From NCBI RefSeq assembly GCF_039696035.1, contig NZ_CP155567.1, positions 3,963,001 to 4,027,000 on the forward strand: DNA of 64,000 bases, read 5' to 3'. The notes below the pieces were generated by a model, which had not been told where the DNA came from, searched no databases, and was given only the letters and a program-made list of their open reading frames with translations. Within the stretch, counting starts at the first letter, position 1, and each line of letters starts with the position of its first letter. Source of the stretch: Microbulbifer sp. SAOS-129_SWC (lineage in GTDB: Bacteria; Pseudomonadota; Gammaproteobacteria; Pseudomonadales; Cellvibrionaceae). Positions 56,221-63,962 of the stretch are shown here, one piece after another. The translations under genes and the position numbers were made by a program.

Positions 56221-57171
56221 CTAATCGTCAGTAAAATCGCGCGATGTTTTTTCGCTGGCTTTCACCTGAGTCCGGTAACGTTTTGGTGAGTTACCAACGA
56301 TCCGTTTGAAGGCATTGCTAAACGCGCTTTCGGATGTGTAACCGAGTGATAGAGCAAGGGTAGAGATCGGAACATTGTCATCGCGCAGTGCACGTTCGGC
56401 CAAGCGCATTCGCCAATTCGTCAGGTAGGTCAGGGGCGCGTCACCAGCGACACGCTTGAAGTAGTGAGCGAAGGTCGTCCTCGACATGGCACAGGACTTA
56501 GCCAGCTCTTCGAGGTGCCAATGACGATGGGGCTCGCCATGCATCAACCGGAGTGCAGGCGCGAGACGCTTGTCACCCACCGCGCGGAGCCATCCCGCTG
56601 CCAGGGTATCGGAGGTCTCCAGATGCGTCCGCAGGATCTGGACAAATATAAGCTGAGCTAGATTCGCTGATGAAAGCTTGGCGCCGGGTAGTTCGGCCTC
56701 GCGCTCACGCACGAGTTGGTCAATCAGCCAATGCAAGACCGTCGCTTGTGGTGACGCTGCGCGCACATGGATCAGGGGGGGAAGCATGTCCGAGAGCAGC
56801 GAGCCGCTAACGGGATCCAGCCGAACGTGCCCGCCGATCTGAATGCAATCGGCTCCATCCCCCAGAGTTGCAGTCTTGGTGATATTGCCCGCGAACAGGG
56901 TCGTTGCGTCGACCGGTACAGCAGACAGATCACTGGCAAGAACAAAAGTGCGTGGCGTCGATAGGAGTAAAACGTCGCCGGTTTCCACTCGTACAGCCCG
57001 GTCCTCTCCGTCTATGGCGAGCCAACAATCGCCCTTCAACAGCGCAAAAAATTTGATCTTGTCCGGTTGAGGAAAGCGGATCGCCCAGGTCCCCCCGGCG
57101 CTGAAACCGCCCGTTACAACAGGTGTGGCATCCGTGTATTTGAGGACATCAGAGAAGGGATCGCTATTCAT
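56221..57171 (-). CDS. AraC-family transcriptional regulator with cupin-type N-terminal domain
   Basis: I choose the ATG at 57171 (316 residues); an upstream TTG at 57213 would add 14. The N-terminal half resembles the Cupin_6/AraC_binding type (FALLKGDCWLAIDGEDRAVRVETGDVLLLS), and the C-terminal half has the two AraC helix-turn-helices (HLEELAKSCAMSRTTFAHYFKRVAG and ISTLALSLGYTSESAFSNAFKRIVG, ending SPKRYR). Regulators of this subgroup usually stand divergent from a short-chain dehydrogenase that they control. Here only a stump of such a gene remains at 57415-57555, so the regulator may have lost its target or been co-opted by the aldehyde dehydrogenase. Confidence 0.9.
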   Translation of the reverse strand: MNSDPFSDVLKYTDATPVVTGGFSAGGTWAIRFPQPDKIKFFALLKGDCWLAIDGEDRAVRVETGDVLLLSTPRTFVLASDLSAVPVDATTLFAGNITKTATLGDGADCIQIGGHVRLDPVSGSLLSDMLPPLIHVRAASPQATVLHWLIDQLVREREAELPGAKLSSANLAQLIFVQILRTHLETSDTLAAGWLRAVGDKRLAPALRLMHGEPHRHWHLEELAKSCAMSRTTFAHYFKRVAGDAPLTYLTNWRMRLAERALRDDNVPISTLALSLGYTSESAFSNAFKRIVGNSPKRYRTQVKASEKTSRDFTDD

Positions 57172-57414
57172 AACGGCAATATAGCGCAAGAAAATAGCAA
57201 TTTTATGTATCAATAGTGCAAAAGACTAATTTTTATCAGCCTTTCGTCATTCCGTCGATCTGCGATGCGCTGGCAACCGGCCACGGCGAGGCCGCCGGCC
57301 GAGATATTCGGAAGGTTCGTACTCACGCGCAAGTAAATCGGACTTTTGATTATTCTCAGTCCAGATCAGCGGGGATACAGTGTAGGAAGAATTTCCCGCT
57401 GACTAGAATTTGCG
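57172..57414. promoter_or_regulatory. Divergent region between AraC gene and SDR stump
   Basis: The gap should hold the AraC promoter and the former promoter of the divergent short-chain dehydrogenase. It is AT-rich near 57180-57240. No defined operator is visible. Confidence 0.35.
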
Positions 57415-57555
57415 ATGTCCACTCTACAACCTCCTCTAGGGTCCGGCTTCAGTTCCGTGTCGACGGCTACTGATGTCATCAGGGCGATCAATCTATCGGG
57501 AGAAGTCGCCGGCGTCACTGTCGGCTGCTCCGGCCCGGATCGACAGCGCCTTTAG
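57415..57555 (+). pseudogene. Truncated short-chain dehydrogenase/reductase (SDR) N-terminus
   Basis: The 46-codon frame reads LGSGFSSVSTATDVIRAINL followed by SGEVAGVTVGCSGPDRQRL and a stop. This matches the N-terminus of the SDR type that begins with a GSGF..STA.EV...DLSGK lead and a TGGYSGLG cofactor loop, but the cofactor loop is already degraded. The frame stops exactly where a 106-bp repeat starts. The stump is divergent from the AraC gene, the normal arrangement for this SDR subgroup, so the rest of the gene was probably lost in a rearrangement. Confidence 0.65.
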
Positions 57556-57557
57556 GT

Positions 57558-57663
57558 CTAACAAGTTGTTGAAAAAGGTTTTCCTTGGCTTTTTTCAACT
57601 CGGGTTTGCAGCACAGATTCGCAAACCCTCCACGGCAAATCACTACTTACGTGCTCGATTTGC
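57558..57663 (+). repeat. 106-bp direct repeat, left copy
   Basis: The repeat begins CTAACA and contains two hairpins: TTGAAAAAGG..TTTTTTCAA and GGGTTTGC (57602-57609) with GCAAACCC (57621-57628). It is about 75-80 percent identical, by eye, to 59154-59260 in the same orientation. Together the copies bracket the aldehyde dehydrogenase gene. Confidence 0.8.
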
Positions 57664-57723
57664 GCTTCGCGCCTTCCATGGCCGGACCAACAGTCTGCCA
57701 ACACATTAAATAAGGGGGTCTTC

Positions 57724-59157
57724 ATGAGAGTCATCAACCAGCATTACATCAATGGGCGCTTCGTAGATTCCCACGGAACCGAAATGCTCGACATAGTGAA
57801 CCCGACCAATCGCACCACTATCGGCCGCGTTACCCTCGGCGATGAGCGAGATGCACGCGATGCTGTCGACGCCGCAAAAAGGGCCCTGAAAACCTGGTCC
57901 AGAACATCGCTGGATGAGCGCAAGCACTATCTGCAGAAATTGCACGACGCGATTCAATCCCGCGAAGCCGAGCATATTAAAATCAGGACTGAAGAATACG
58001 GTGGTGTATCGCGACACTCCAAATTTTCCATCAATGGAGCCGCAAAAGTCTTCCTCAACATGAAGAAGACTCTGGACGAAATCGCATTCCACAAAGCTGT
58101 TGGCCAGGCGGACGTTACATTAAAGCCCGTAGGTGTTGCGGGGCTTATCACTCCGTGGAACTCGGCCATTTTCATGGTGTGCAACAAGGTTGCACCAGCC
58201 CTTGCTGCGGGATGCACCGTTGTCATCAAGCCCAGCGAACTGAGCGCACTGCAGATTCAGCTTCTCGCGGAATGTTTTGATGCTGCGGGATTACCGCCCG
58301 GTGTTATCAATCTCGTTCATGGCCGCGGCGAAGTTGTCGGCAACGAACTCACGCTAAATCCTGACGTTGCCAAAATATCCTTTACTGGGTCAACTGCCGT
58401 GGGCAAATCCATCATGCGCAACGCTGCCGAGACTATAAAGCGCGTCACACTCGAACTTGGAGGAAAATCGGCACACATCCTTCTTGACGATGCGGACATC
58501 GACAAGGCTGTTGCGTTCGCCCTCACAACGGGTTTCATGAATAACGGGCAAGCCTGTATTGCCGGCTCGCGCATTTTGGTTCCAGAACAAAAACTGGAGA
58601 CTGTGAAGGAAGCATTGCTGAAGGCCGTACCCACTTGGAAAGTCGGCGATCCAACTAAAGACGATACCCTACTCGGCCCGCTCGTCACCGAGAAGCAGTA
58701 CAACCGTGTGCAAGGCTACATCCACATGGGTATTGAAGAAGGGGCGGAAATCCTTACCGGCGGCGAAGGGCAACCCAGGGGCTTCGAAGCGGGCAACTTC
58801 GTCCAGCCAACGATTTTCGTTAATGTCCGCAACGACATGACGATCGCACAGGAAGAGATATTTGGGCCAGTCTTATCCGTCATAACCTACAAGACCGAGG
58901 AAGATGCGATAAGGATCGCAAATGATTCCATCTACGGCTTACAGGCATGGATTAGCTGTGGCGATCCAGAACGCGGTCGCAAGATAGCCGATCGCATTGA
59001 GGCTGGCGTAGTCATGGTCAATCAAGTTTTCGATATGTTCGACGAGGCCGGAGCGCCTGCGGGTGGCTTCAAGCAATCAGGCATAGGCCGCGAGTTCGGG
59101 ACCTATGGACTTTCCTCCTATCTTGAACCGCAGGCAATTTTTCCCAAGCGGGCCTAA
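57724..59157 (+). CDS. NAD(P)-dependent aldehyde dehydrogenase
   Basis: GGGGG lies six bases before the ATG. The 477-residue protein has the aldehyde dehydrogenase superfamily features: ITPWNSAIFMVCNKVAPALAAGCTVVIKPSE, SFTGSTAVGKSIM, the general base in ELGGKS, the nucleophile cysteine in NNGQACIAGSRI, and EEIFGPVLSV. It oxidises an aldehyde to the acid in the cytoplasm; the substrate is unknown. It is the only gene between two 106-bp direct repeats, and its stop codon lies within the start of the right repeat. Its GC content is lower than that of the core genes, and the arrangement suggests a mobile gene cassette or a recombination product. Confidence 0.92.
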   Translation: MRVINQHYINGRFVDSHGTEMLDIVNPTNRTTIGRVTLGDERDARDAVDAAKRALKTWSRTSLDERKHYLQKLHDAIQSREAEHIKIRTEEYGGVSRHSKFSINGAAKVFLNMKKTLDEIAFHKAVGQADVTLKPVGVAGLITPWNSAIFMVCNKVAPALAAGCTVVIKPSELSALQIQLLAECFDAAGLPPGVINLVHGRGEVVGNELTLNPDVAKISFTGSTAVGKSIMRNAAETIKRVTLELGGKSAHILLDDADIDKAVAFALTTGFMNNGQACIAGSRILVPEQKLETVKEALLKAVPTWKVGDPTKDDTLLGPLVTEKQYNRVQGYIHMGIEEGAEILTGGEGQPRGFEAGNFVQPTIFVNVRNDMTIAQEEIFGPVLSVITYKTEEDAIRIANDSIYGLQAWISCGDPERGRKIADRIEAGVVMVNQVFDMFDEAGAPAGGFKQSGIGREFGTYGLSSYLEPQAIFPKRA

Positions 59158-59260
59158 CAGATTTTTGAAAAAGGCTTTGCCCGGCCTTTCTCAACCCAGG
59201 TTTGCGGCACAAGTCCGCAAACCCTCCACGACAAATCGAACACTTACGCACTCGATTTAC
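59154..59260 (+). repeat. 107-bp direct repeat, right copy
   Basis: It begins CTAACA at the stop codon of the aldehyde dehydrogenase and contains the hairpins TTGAAAAAGGC..GCCTTTCTCAA and GGTTTGCGG (59199-59207) with CCGCAAACC (59215-59223). It matches 57558-57663 in order and orientation. The two hairpins could also end transcription of the gene. Confidence 0.8.
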
Positions 59261-59299
59261 GTGCCACTGAGTCTGTGGTTGAGCGCGAGGCCGGATATT

Positions 59300-59437
59300 G
59301 CAGGCGGTGTGCTTCTACACGGAAACCAAGACTATCACCGCTCGCTGATTCGATAGCGATATCGAACACGCCGAACACCCGAACACCCGAACACCCGAAC
59401 ACCCGAACACCCGAACATGAGCATTCAGCTTAAATAA
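59300..59437 (+). pseudogene. Decayed duplicate of the mmsA 3' end
   Basis: From GCAGGCGGTG at 59300 to the stop at 59435-59437 the sequence follows the last 100 bp of mmsA (55823-55927). Translated it reads FYTETKT.TAR, then a stop where mmsA has tryptophan (TGG to TGA), then [12 protein letters not shown], and finally MSIQLK. A tandem array of the 8-bp unit CCGAACAC has expanded inside it. It is a relic that cannot be functional. Confidence 0.85.
59371..59418 (+). repeat. 8-bp tandem repeat (CCGAACAC)
   Basis: Five perfect copies of CCGAACAC and a sixth with a final T (CCGAACAT) run from 59371 to 59418. The unit corresponds to the EHPN codons of the mmsA end, where only one copy is present at the intact locus. 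Confidence 0.95.
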
Positions 59438-59448
59438 AGCCTGTAAAA

Positions 59449-60564
59449 CTACAGCAGGGTTTTGCTGGAAGAAGTGACGAATGCCGAAAGGAAAGCCTGG
59501 GCGAACTGCGAGCGCTCGACTTCCGCCCGCTCGGGAGGATTATCCCACCAGACGCCCTCGCTGTTGGCCAAGACGATAAAACTGACATTCATATCCGGAA
59601 CCTTGAGATACAGCGCCGAATAGGCGTCATCCCACCATCCCGAGTGCCAGACCAGCGTATGCCCCTTGTATTTCTGGATAAACCAGCCCAAACCATAGGG
59701 CGCCGCCTCGCCATTGTTTAACCGTGTCGGCGTCATCATTTTTTTCCGCGATGCCTCCGAGATCAGCTGCCCCCGATCGAGCGCAATATCGAATTTGGCG
59801 AGATCGAGGGCCGTGGAAACGACACCTCCGGCTGCACCGTCGCCTTGCGGTGGACGCTCGCCCGCGCGCGATATGGCCCCAGAATCCGACACCTGGTACG
59901 GCTGCGCCTGCTCCCGGGCAAGATCTGCACGAAGCGGTAAGTCCCGGTATTTTCGCGCTGACATTTCCATATCAGCGGGAGTGAATACATACTGCTTTAC
60001 CAGCGCAGAAAAGGATGTATCGGTAACTGACATGATCGGGCGCGAAGCCCAGGAAAACAGCACCGGGTTGTAGGAAAAGTGTGAACCGGGCACCCCGATG
60101 GCCGTGTGGGACAATAAATTTCTAAGCGTATGATTTGGGGAATCGCACAGAAGTCCTTTGGCGAGGGTCGTGGGCTGCCGGCTGAAGCCGGTACAGAACT
60201 CTCCCCACTCGCTGTATTCGACAAGCGGCCGATCCAGGTCGATTTTACCTGTCTCGACGAGATGAAGTGCGACAACAGCCGATAGTGGTTTGGCAACTGA
60301 CGCGATGTCGTAAGGAGTCTCCGCTGTGGCTGGAATGGCTTTTTCAGCATTAGCGTAGCCCAGACCCGTCGCGAGAACGATCGACTGGTCTTTCACCACT
60401 GCAACTGAAAGCCCCGGAATATGCGCTTTTTTCCGGATCACATCGAGCTTTTGCACAAAAGCAGCGATATCATAAGGTTTCGAATTGTCATGCGCAGCAT
60501 GCGGCTCAGCGGAAAAGCTTGATGACGCCGCTATTAGAAGCGAAAATAAAATAAGATTTTTCAC
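59449..60564 (-). CDS. Serine hydrolase, class C beta-lactamase-like
   Basis: The 371-residue protein has a signal peptide (ending SSSFSA, about residue 19) and the penicillin-binding/beta-lactamase fold: the SxxK motif is S-V-A-K in YDIASVAKPLSAV, a tyrosine motif is probably SYNP, and a third motif is HSG in LVWHSGWW. Such proteins act in the periplasm as esterases, peptidases or, rarely, beta-lactamases. The family is broad, and resistance should not be assumed. It is convergent with the relic of mmsA and alone in its orientation here. Confidence 0.88.
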   Translation of the reverse strand: MKNLILFSLLIAASSSFSAEPHAAHDNSKPYDIAAFVQKLDVIRKKAHIPGLSVAVVKDQSIVLATGLGYANAEKAIPATAETPYDIASVAKPLSAVVALHLVETGKIDLDRPLVEYSEWGEFCTGFSRQPTTLAKGLLCDSPNHTLRNLLSHTAIGVPGSHFSYNPVLFSWASRPIMSVTDTSFSALVKQYVFTPADMEMSARKYRDLPLRADLAREQAQPYQVSDSGAISRAGERPPQGDGAAGGVVSTALDLAKFDIALDRGQLISEASRKKMMTPTRLNNGEAAPYGLGWFIQKYKGHTLVWHSGWWDDAYSALYLKVPDMNVSFIVLANSEGVWWDNPPERAEVERSQFAQAFLSAFVTSSSKTLL

Positions 60565-60659
60565 AGGATTATTTCCTCTCGAGGAAAAATTGTTATTGGC
60601 CGATTATTAAAGACTCCACAGCTGTCGATTAATATCAATAGTGAGCCGAATTCAGACCT

Positions 60660-61510
60660 GCCGGCGCCTCAACGACATAGACCGACTGACTAGCCACATT
60701 TGATCATTAAAATCATGTCGCCGACGAGTTTTATACAACATTTCTATGTAGCCAAAGATGTCTCTGCGGACTACATCCGAGTCAGGTAGATTTTCCGCTT
60801 GATTCGCTCCCGCTTCAGCAGCTGGAAAAAGCGTTCCTCCACAGCGTTATCGCGGCATTTTTCTCGACAACTAACACTGCCTTCCAACCCCACCGGCTTT
60901 TATGAGGGCCTGCCAGTCCTGACTTATATGCTGACTGCCTTGATCTGAGCGCACTGTGACCTTTGATTTTGGGTTCCGATTCCATACCGCCACCAGGAGC
61001 GCGTCCCGGACCAGTTGCTTTGCCATTTGTGACGGCATCGACCAACCGATTACTCGCCTTGAGATCGAGTCGACCACGACGGCTAGATATACGGGTACAG
61101 ATGTAGGTGATATCTTTCACTCACGCATCGTTCGGTGAGTCGGCGTTAAATTCGCTCTGCAACCGATTTGGGGTGACCGCATCTCGGCGTCAGAATTTAT
61201 GCCTCGGTCTGCTGCCGACTAATTGTGTCATGATCACTGCCAGCTTCATCAATCGGTCAACTCGATTATGACCGCAATTTCAACCACGCTTCCGGAGGTC
61301 CCTGAAGATCTTTCGGTAGCCGTACACGGCGCCGGAGTCCAGCCAGAACTGCTTGATCAGCCCGTTTTCCTCCCGGGCTCGCTCCGACAGGGGACGGTCG
61401 CGCCACACATAGAATTCGCTGTGATGTACTTCCAGCTGGCAACAAACCCGCCGGATCGGCCATTGGTTGCCGTGATCCAGAATAAAGAATTTCTGGAAAA
61501 TACTGTCAGG
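60660..61510 (-). pseudogene. Decayed IS3-family transposase (orfB)
   Basis: On the minus strand the pieces appear in order but in different frames: an N-terminal part (QWPIRRVCCQLEVHHSEFYV, then GAVYGYRKIFRDLRKRG), a central part with ISRRVIGWSM and SDQGSQHISQDWQALIKAGG (DDE core), and a C-terminal part with EMLYKTRRRHDFND-like sequence. Several frameshifts and stop codons separate them, so no transposase can be made. I could not identify the terminal inverted repeats. Confidence 0.8.
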
Positions 61511-61740
61511 TACATTTTTTAGAATTTTGTAGGGTGTATTGAATAATTAAAATTCCTGCACCAATAAGCCACATCAATACAACGACGGTTATACGACAAA
61601 ATTCCACAAAAGAAAAATATTGAAGCGCTCAAACTTCAGCGGCCCCAAATTGTACAAGCACCACATTAGCTGCATAACTGAAATTCAGCTGGTATATTAA
61701 ACTCTTTAGATATATTGAAAATATAAAAGTAGGCGGCAGC
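61511..61740. other. AT-rich gap before the PPTase gene
   Basis: These 230 bp contain no gene. They are strongly AT-rich from 61640 on and probably hold the PPTase promoter (a TATATT-type stretch near 61690-61725), but no clear boxes are seen. Confidence 0.35.
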
Positions 61741-62475
61741 ATGTTGAGTTGTTCACTTAACCCTTACATTAAGGATCTATCTGAAAAGAAAATCCCAGGT
61801 TTTCCCGGAATCTGTTATCAATGTGAATTTTATGAAGATGGATATTCGGACTTGAGGGTAAGGCAACTTCTCGGAGAAAACCTTCATGAATCTCTTGGTC
61901 GAGCAGTGCCTAAACGTAAATCAGAGTTTGTAGCTGGAAGATACTTGGCACGAAAAGCATTAACGTCCCTGGGAGCGAACAGCACTTCAGTGGGAATAGG
62001 AGATAATCGAATGCCATTATGGCCGGATTCTTTTGTTGGATCAATTAGCCATTGTAGAGAATTTGCAATTTGCGCCGTGGCAAAACAAAACAATTTAAAA
62101 GGAATCGGCATAGATATTGAGAATATACTCAATGAAAAATCCGCCAAGGATATTGTTAACAGTATACTTCTTGAACCTGAGCATAAGCTTGTAGAGTCAT
62201 ATAGCACGCCAAACCCATCTGTACTTACACTTATTTTTTCCGCCAAGGAAAGTCTTTTTAAAGCACTGTATCCTGAAGTAGGATATTATTTTGGTTTCGA
62301 TGTTGCGCAAACGACAGCAATAAATTTTCAAACTGGTAAGTTTACGCTGAAGCTGGTGCAGGAACTCACTCCAGCTTTGCCTGTAGGCATTCGTTTTGAA
62401 GGGCTATTCGAACTTGATAACAACAAGGTTTTCACGGTGGTGATTATGCCGGCTTTAACGGACACCAACATCTAA
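61741..62475 (+). CDS. 4'-phosphopantetheinyl transferase, EntD/Sfp type
   Basis: The 244-residue protein has the PPTase motifs in order: KRKSEFVAGRYLARKAL (about 58-74), GSISHC (about 99-104), IGIDIE (about 122-128, with the Mg-binding aspartate and glutamate) and FSAKESLFKAL (about 168). These match EntD-like enzymes, which load phosphopantetheine from CoA onto carrier proteins of NRPS, PKS or related systems. No carrier-protein or synthase gene is in the window, so its partner lies elsewhere. The gene is distinctly more AT-rich than the core genes, and lies between a dead IS3 element and an AT-rich non-coding stretch, which suggests horizontal origin. Confidence 0.9.
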   Translation: MLSCSLNPYIKDLSEKKIPGFPGICYQCEFYEDGYSDLRVRQLLGENLHESLGRAVPKRKSEFVAGRYLARKALTSLGANSTSVGIGDNRMPLWPDSFVGSISHCREFAICAVAKQNNLKGIGIDIENILNEKSAKDIVNSILLEPEHKLVESYSTPNPSVLTLIFSAKESLFKALYPEVGYYFGFDVAQTTAINFQTGKFTLKLVQELTPALPVGIRFEGLFELDNNKVFTVVIMPALTDTNI

Positions 62476-62940
62476 CTCATAAACTCCCCCCCCAGCCATA
62501 ATACAACAGACTGCGGAAAACTTGGCAACATTAAAATTAGATCAGGATCCAGAGTTTATAACGGGCTCCGGAGCCCCTGCCCCACACAATCTGGCAGCAT
62601 TCAAAATACTGTGTCATTTATTTACTATTATCAAAAAAATAAATGACCCATGACCCAATCCACTTTCGATATGGATGCTGCCGTCATAGCGCTATGTGAG
62701 GATAAAACCCTAGCTGCAAAGGCGGTATCTTGCCCCACCTGATTAAAATGATATAAATATCTTAATCATATAAATCTCGGAAAATTTAAAGATTTTTCAA
62801 ATCATGTACACAAAATTCTGCCAGCAGTTATTTTTACCATCGTGCATTTATTTTTTCACTTTCATATTTCAACACTGGATTCAGAAAATACTCGATAAAA
62901 AGTTTTCACTTTTCCCGGACGAAAATATCACCCGACTTAT
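62476..62940. other. AT-rich non-coding stretch
   Basis: No reading frame of note is seen. A small palindrome GGGCTCCGGAGCCC lies near 62564. The composition resembles that of the PPTase gene. Confidence 0.35.
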
Positions 62941-63099
62941 TTAGGACCCTGAGGCAACTGATTTCACAGGCTCCAAGGAGGCATCCCAGCTCTTACCAAT
63001 TCGCTGTATGGCTCTCAAACTAACCGTGGCAATTTCAGCCAGATGCAGCTGGCTCCATGCCTTGGTGAATCCCGGACTGATGATTTTCTTTGCGTTAAC
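62941..63099 (-). pseudogene. XRE-type helix-turn-helix gene relic
   Basis: The minus-strand frame reads KAWSQLHLAEIATVSLRAIQ followed by RIGKSWDASLEPVKSVASGS and a stop. This is the typical XRE helix-turn-helix of small regulators (KAWSQ.QLAEI..VS.R.IQRIE). The frame lacks a start codon: a GTT sits where the ATG should be and a TAA precedes it directly. It is therefore most likely a fragment of a lost regulator gene. Confidence 0.6.
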
Positions 63100-63120
63100 T
63101 TACTCTTCCAAATCTCTGCC

Positions 63121-63150
63121 CCCCTGAAAATTGAGTAATATTTTCAGGGG
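63121..63150. terminator. Perfect hairpin near the XRE relic
   Basis: CCCCTGAAAAT (63121-63131) pairs perfectly with ATTTTCAGGGG (63140-63150) around an 8-nt loop. It has no strong T-run. It could be a terminator or the end of a decayed element. Confidence 0.5.
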
Positions 63151-63308
63151 ATCAACCTTAATCAGTTACGGCAAACATATGACATCTGTACACGTTCTGG
63201 ACAACAGGACTGTAAAACGCCCGGTTTTGGGCCGACTTGCAGTTTTGACGGGACAGAACTAAGGCCCAGCCCACGAAGTGAGCGGCGATGGACTATTGGT
63301 CTGTATTC
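63151..63308. other. Non-coding gap
   Basis: Nothing gene-like is seen between the hairpin and the end of the LprI-like gene. Confidence 0.3.
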
Positions 63309-63677
63309 TTATAGCTTGCTTTTTTGGCAACCTATTGCCTTACATTCACGGATTCTATCTTGAAGCTGGTTGGTGCGCGCAACAGTCATTGACGTCGTAC
63401 ATTGAAGACTGACAAAAAACTGACCATTTTTATGGACGCTACAGGCTCTATTACGGCGCTTTATCCAAGATACTTGCGTAGTTTTTAGCCTGTTTTTTTC
63501 TTGATTCGTCAGAAAAGAGCGGAGCTCAACATAAGCTGTGTTTAATTCCTTGTCTGATTCTTGATACACCTTATTTAGACAATACAGCCCATCAAAGTCA
63601 TCTCTCGGCTTATCGCAATTATCAGCAAATACTGGGCTGGAAATTAGTATGGCGATAAATAGAAGTACATTTTTCAT
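63309..63677 (-). CDS. LprI-like (DUF1311) small periplasmic protein
   Basis: The start is the ATG at 63677, with AAGGAAA just upstream. A longer frame from 63725 would add 16 residues ahead of the signal peptide and is unlikely. The 122-residue product has a signal peptide (KNVLLFIAILISSPVFA-D) and a cysteine-containing domain of the DUF1311/LprI type, with YCLNKVYQESDKELNTAYVELRS and VSWIKRRNRAC as typical segments. Some family members inhibit lysozyme. The role here is inferred from the family alone. The gene is AT-rich like its surroundings. Confidence 0.82.
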   Translation of the reverse strand: MKNVLLFIAILISSPVFADNCDKPRDDFDGLYCLNKVYQESDKELNTAYVELRSFLTNQEKNRLKTTQVSWIKRRNRACSVHKNGQFFVSLQCTTSMTVARTNQLQDRIRECKAIGCQKSKL

Positions 63678-63916
63678 CGTATTTCCTTTTCTTTTGATTT
63701 TAGGCATAACAGCTGTATTCACCAACCACTGCGTTATGCGATTTTCCCACTATATCCGAAGACACTGCCATACTACCAAAACGTAAACTATTTATTTCAC
63801 AGAAAATTAGACCAAAGCCCTAAAGACCTGCCAATCAGGATATATTGCCAAATGCGCTATATCACAGGGTTGCCGCCGGTTTGTGAATATTACCCGTCTA
63901 AAATCCCCCAAAAAAA

Positions 63917-63941
63917 ACCCCGCTCAAATGGCGGGGTCTTT
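63917..63941. terminator. Bidirectional Rho-independent terminator
   Basis: ACCCCGC (63917-63923) pairs with GCGGGGT (63931-63937), with an A-run before and CTTTT after it. It lies just beyond the end of a leftward gene that enters from the right edge. Confidence 0.85.
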
Positions 63942-63962
63942 TACGTTCAGGCTGGGGGCTGC

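Noticed and set aside
57216..57709. Two small plus-strand frames upstream of the aldehyde dehydrogenase
   Set aside because: They cross the SDR stump and the left repeat in other frames and show no domain or ribosome-binding site.
59449..60564. Calling the serine hydrolase a beta-lactamase resistance gene
   Set aside because: Only the SxxK fold family is supported; the third motif is HSG and the family is mostly esterases and peptidases.
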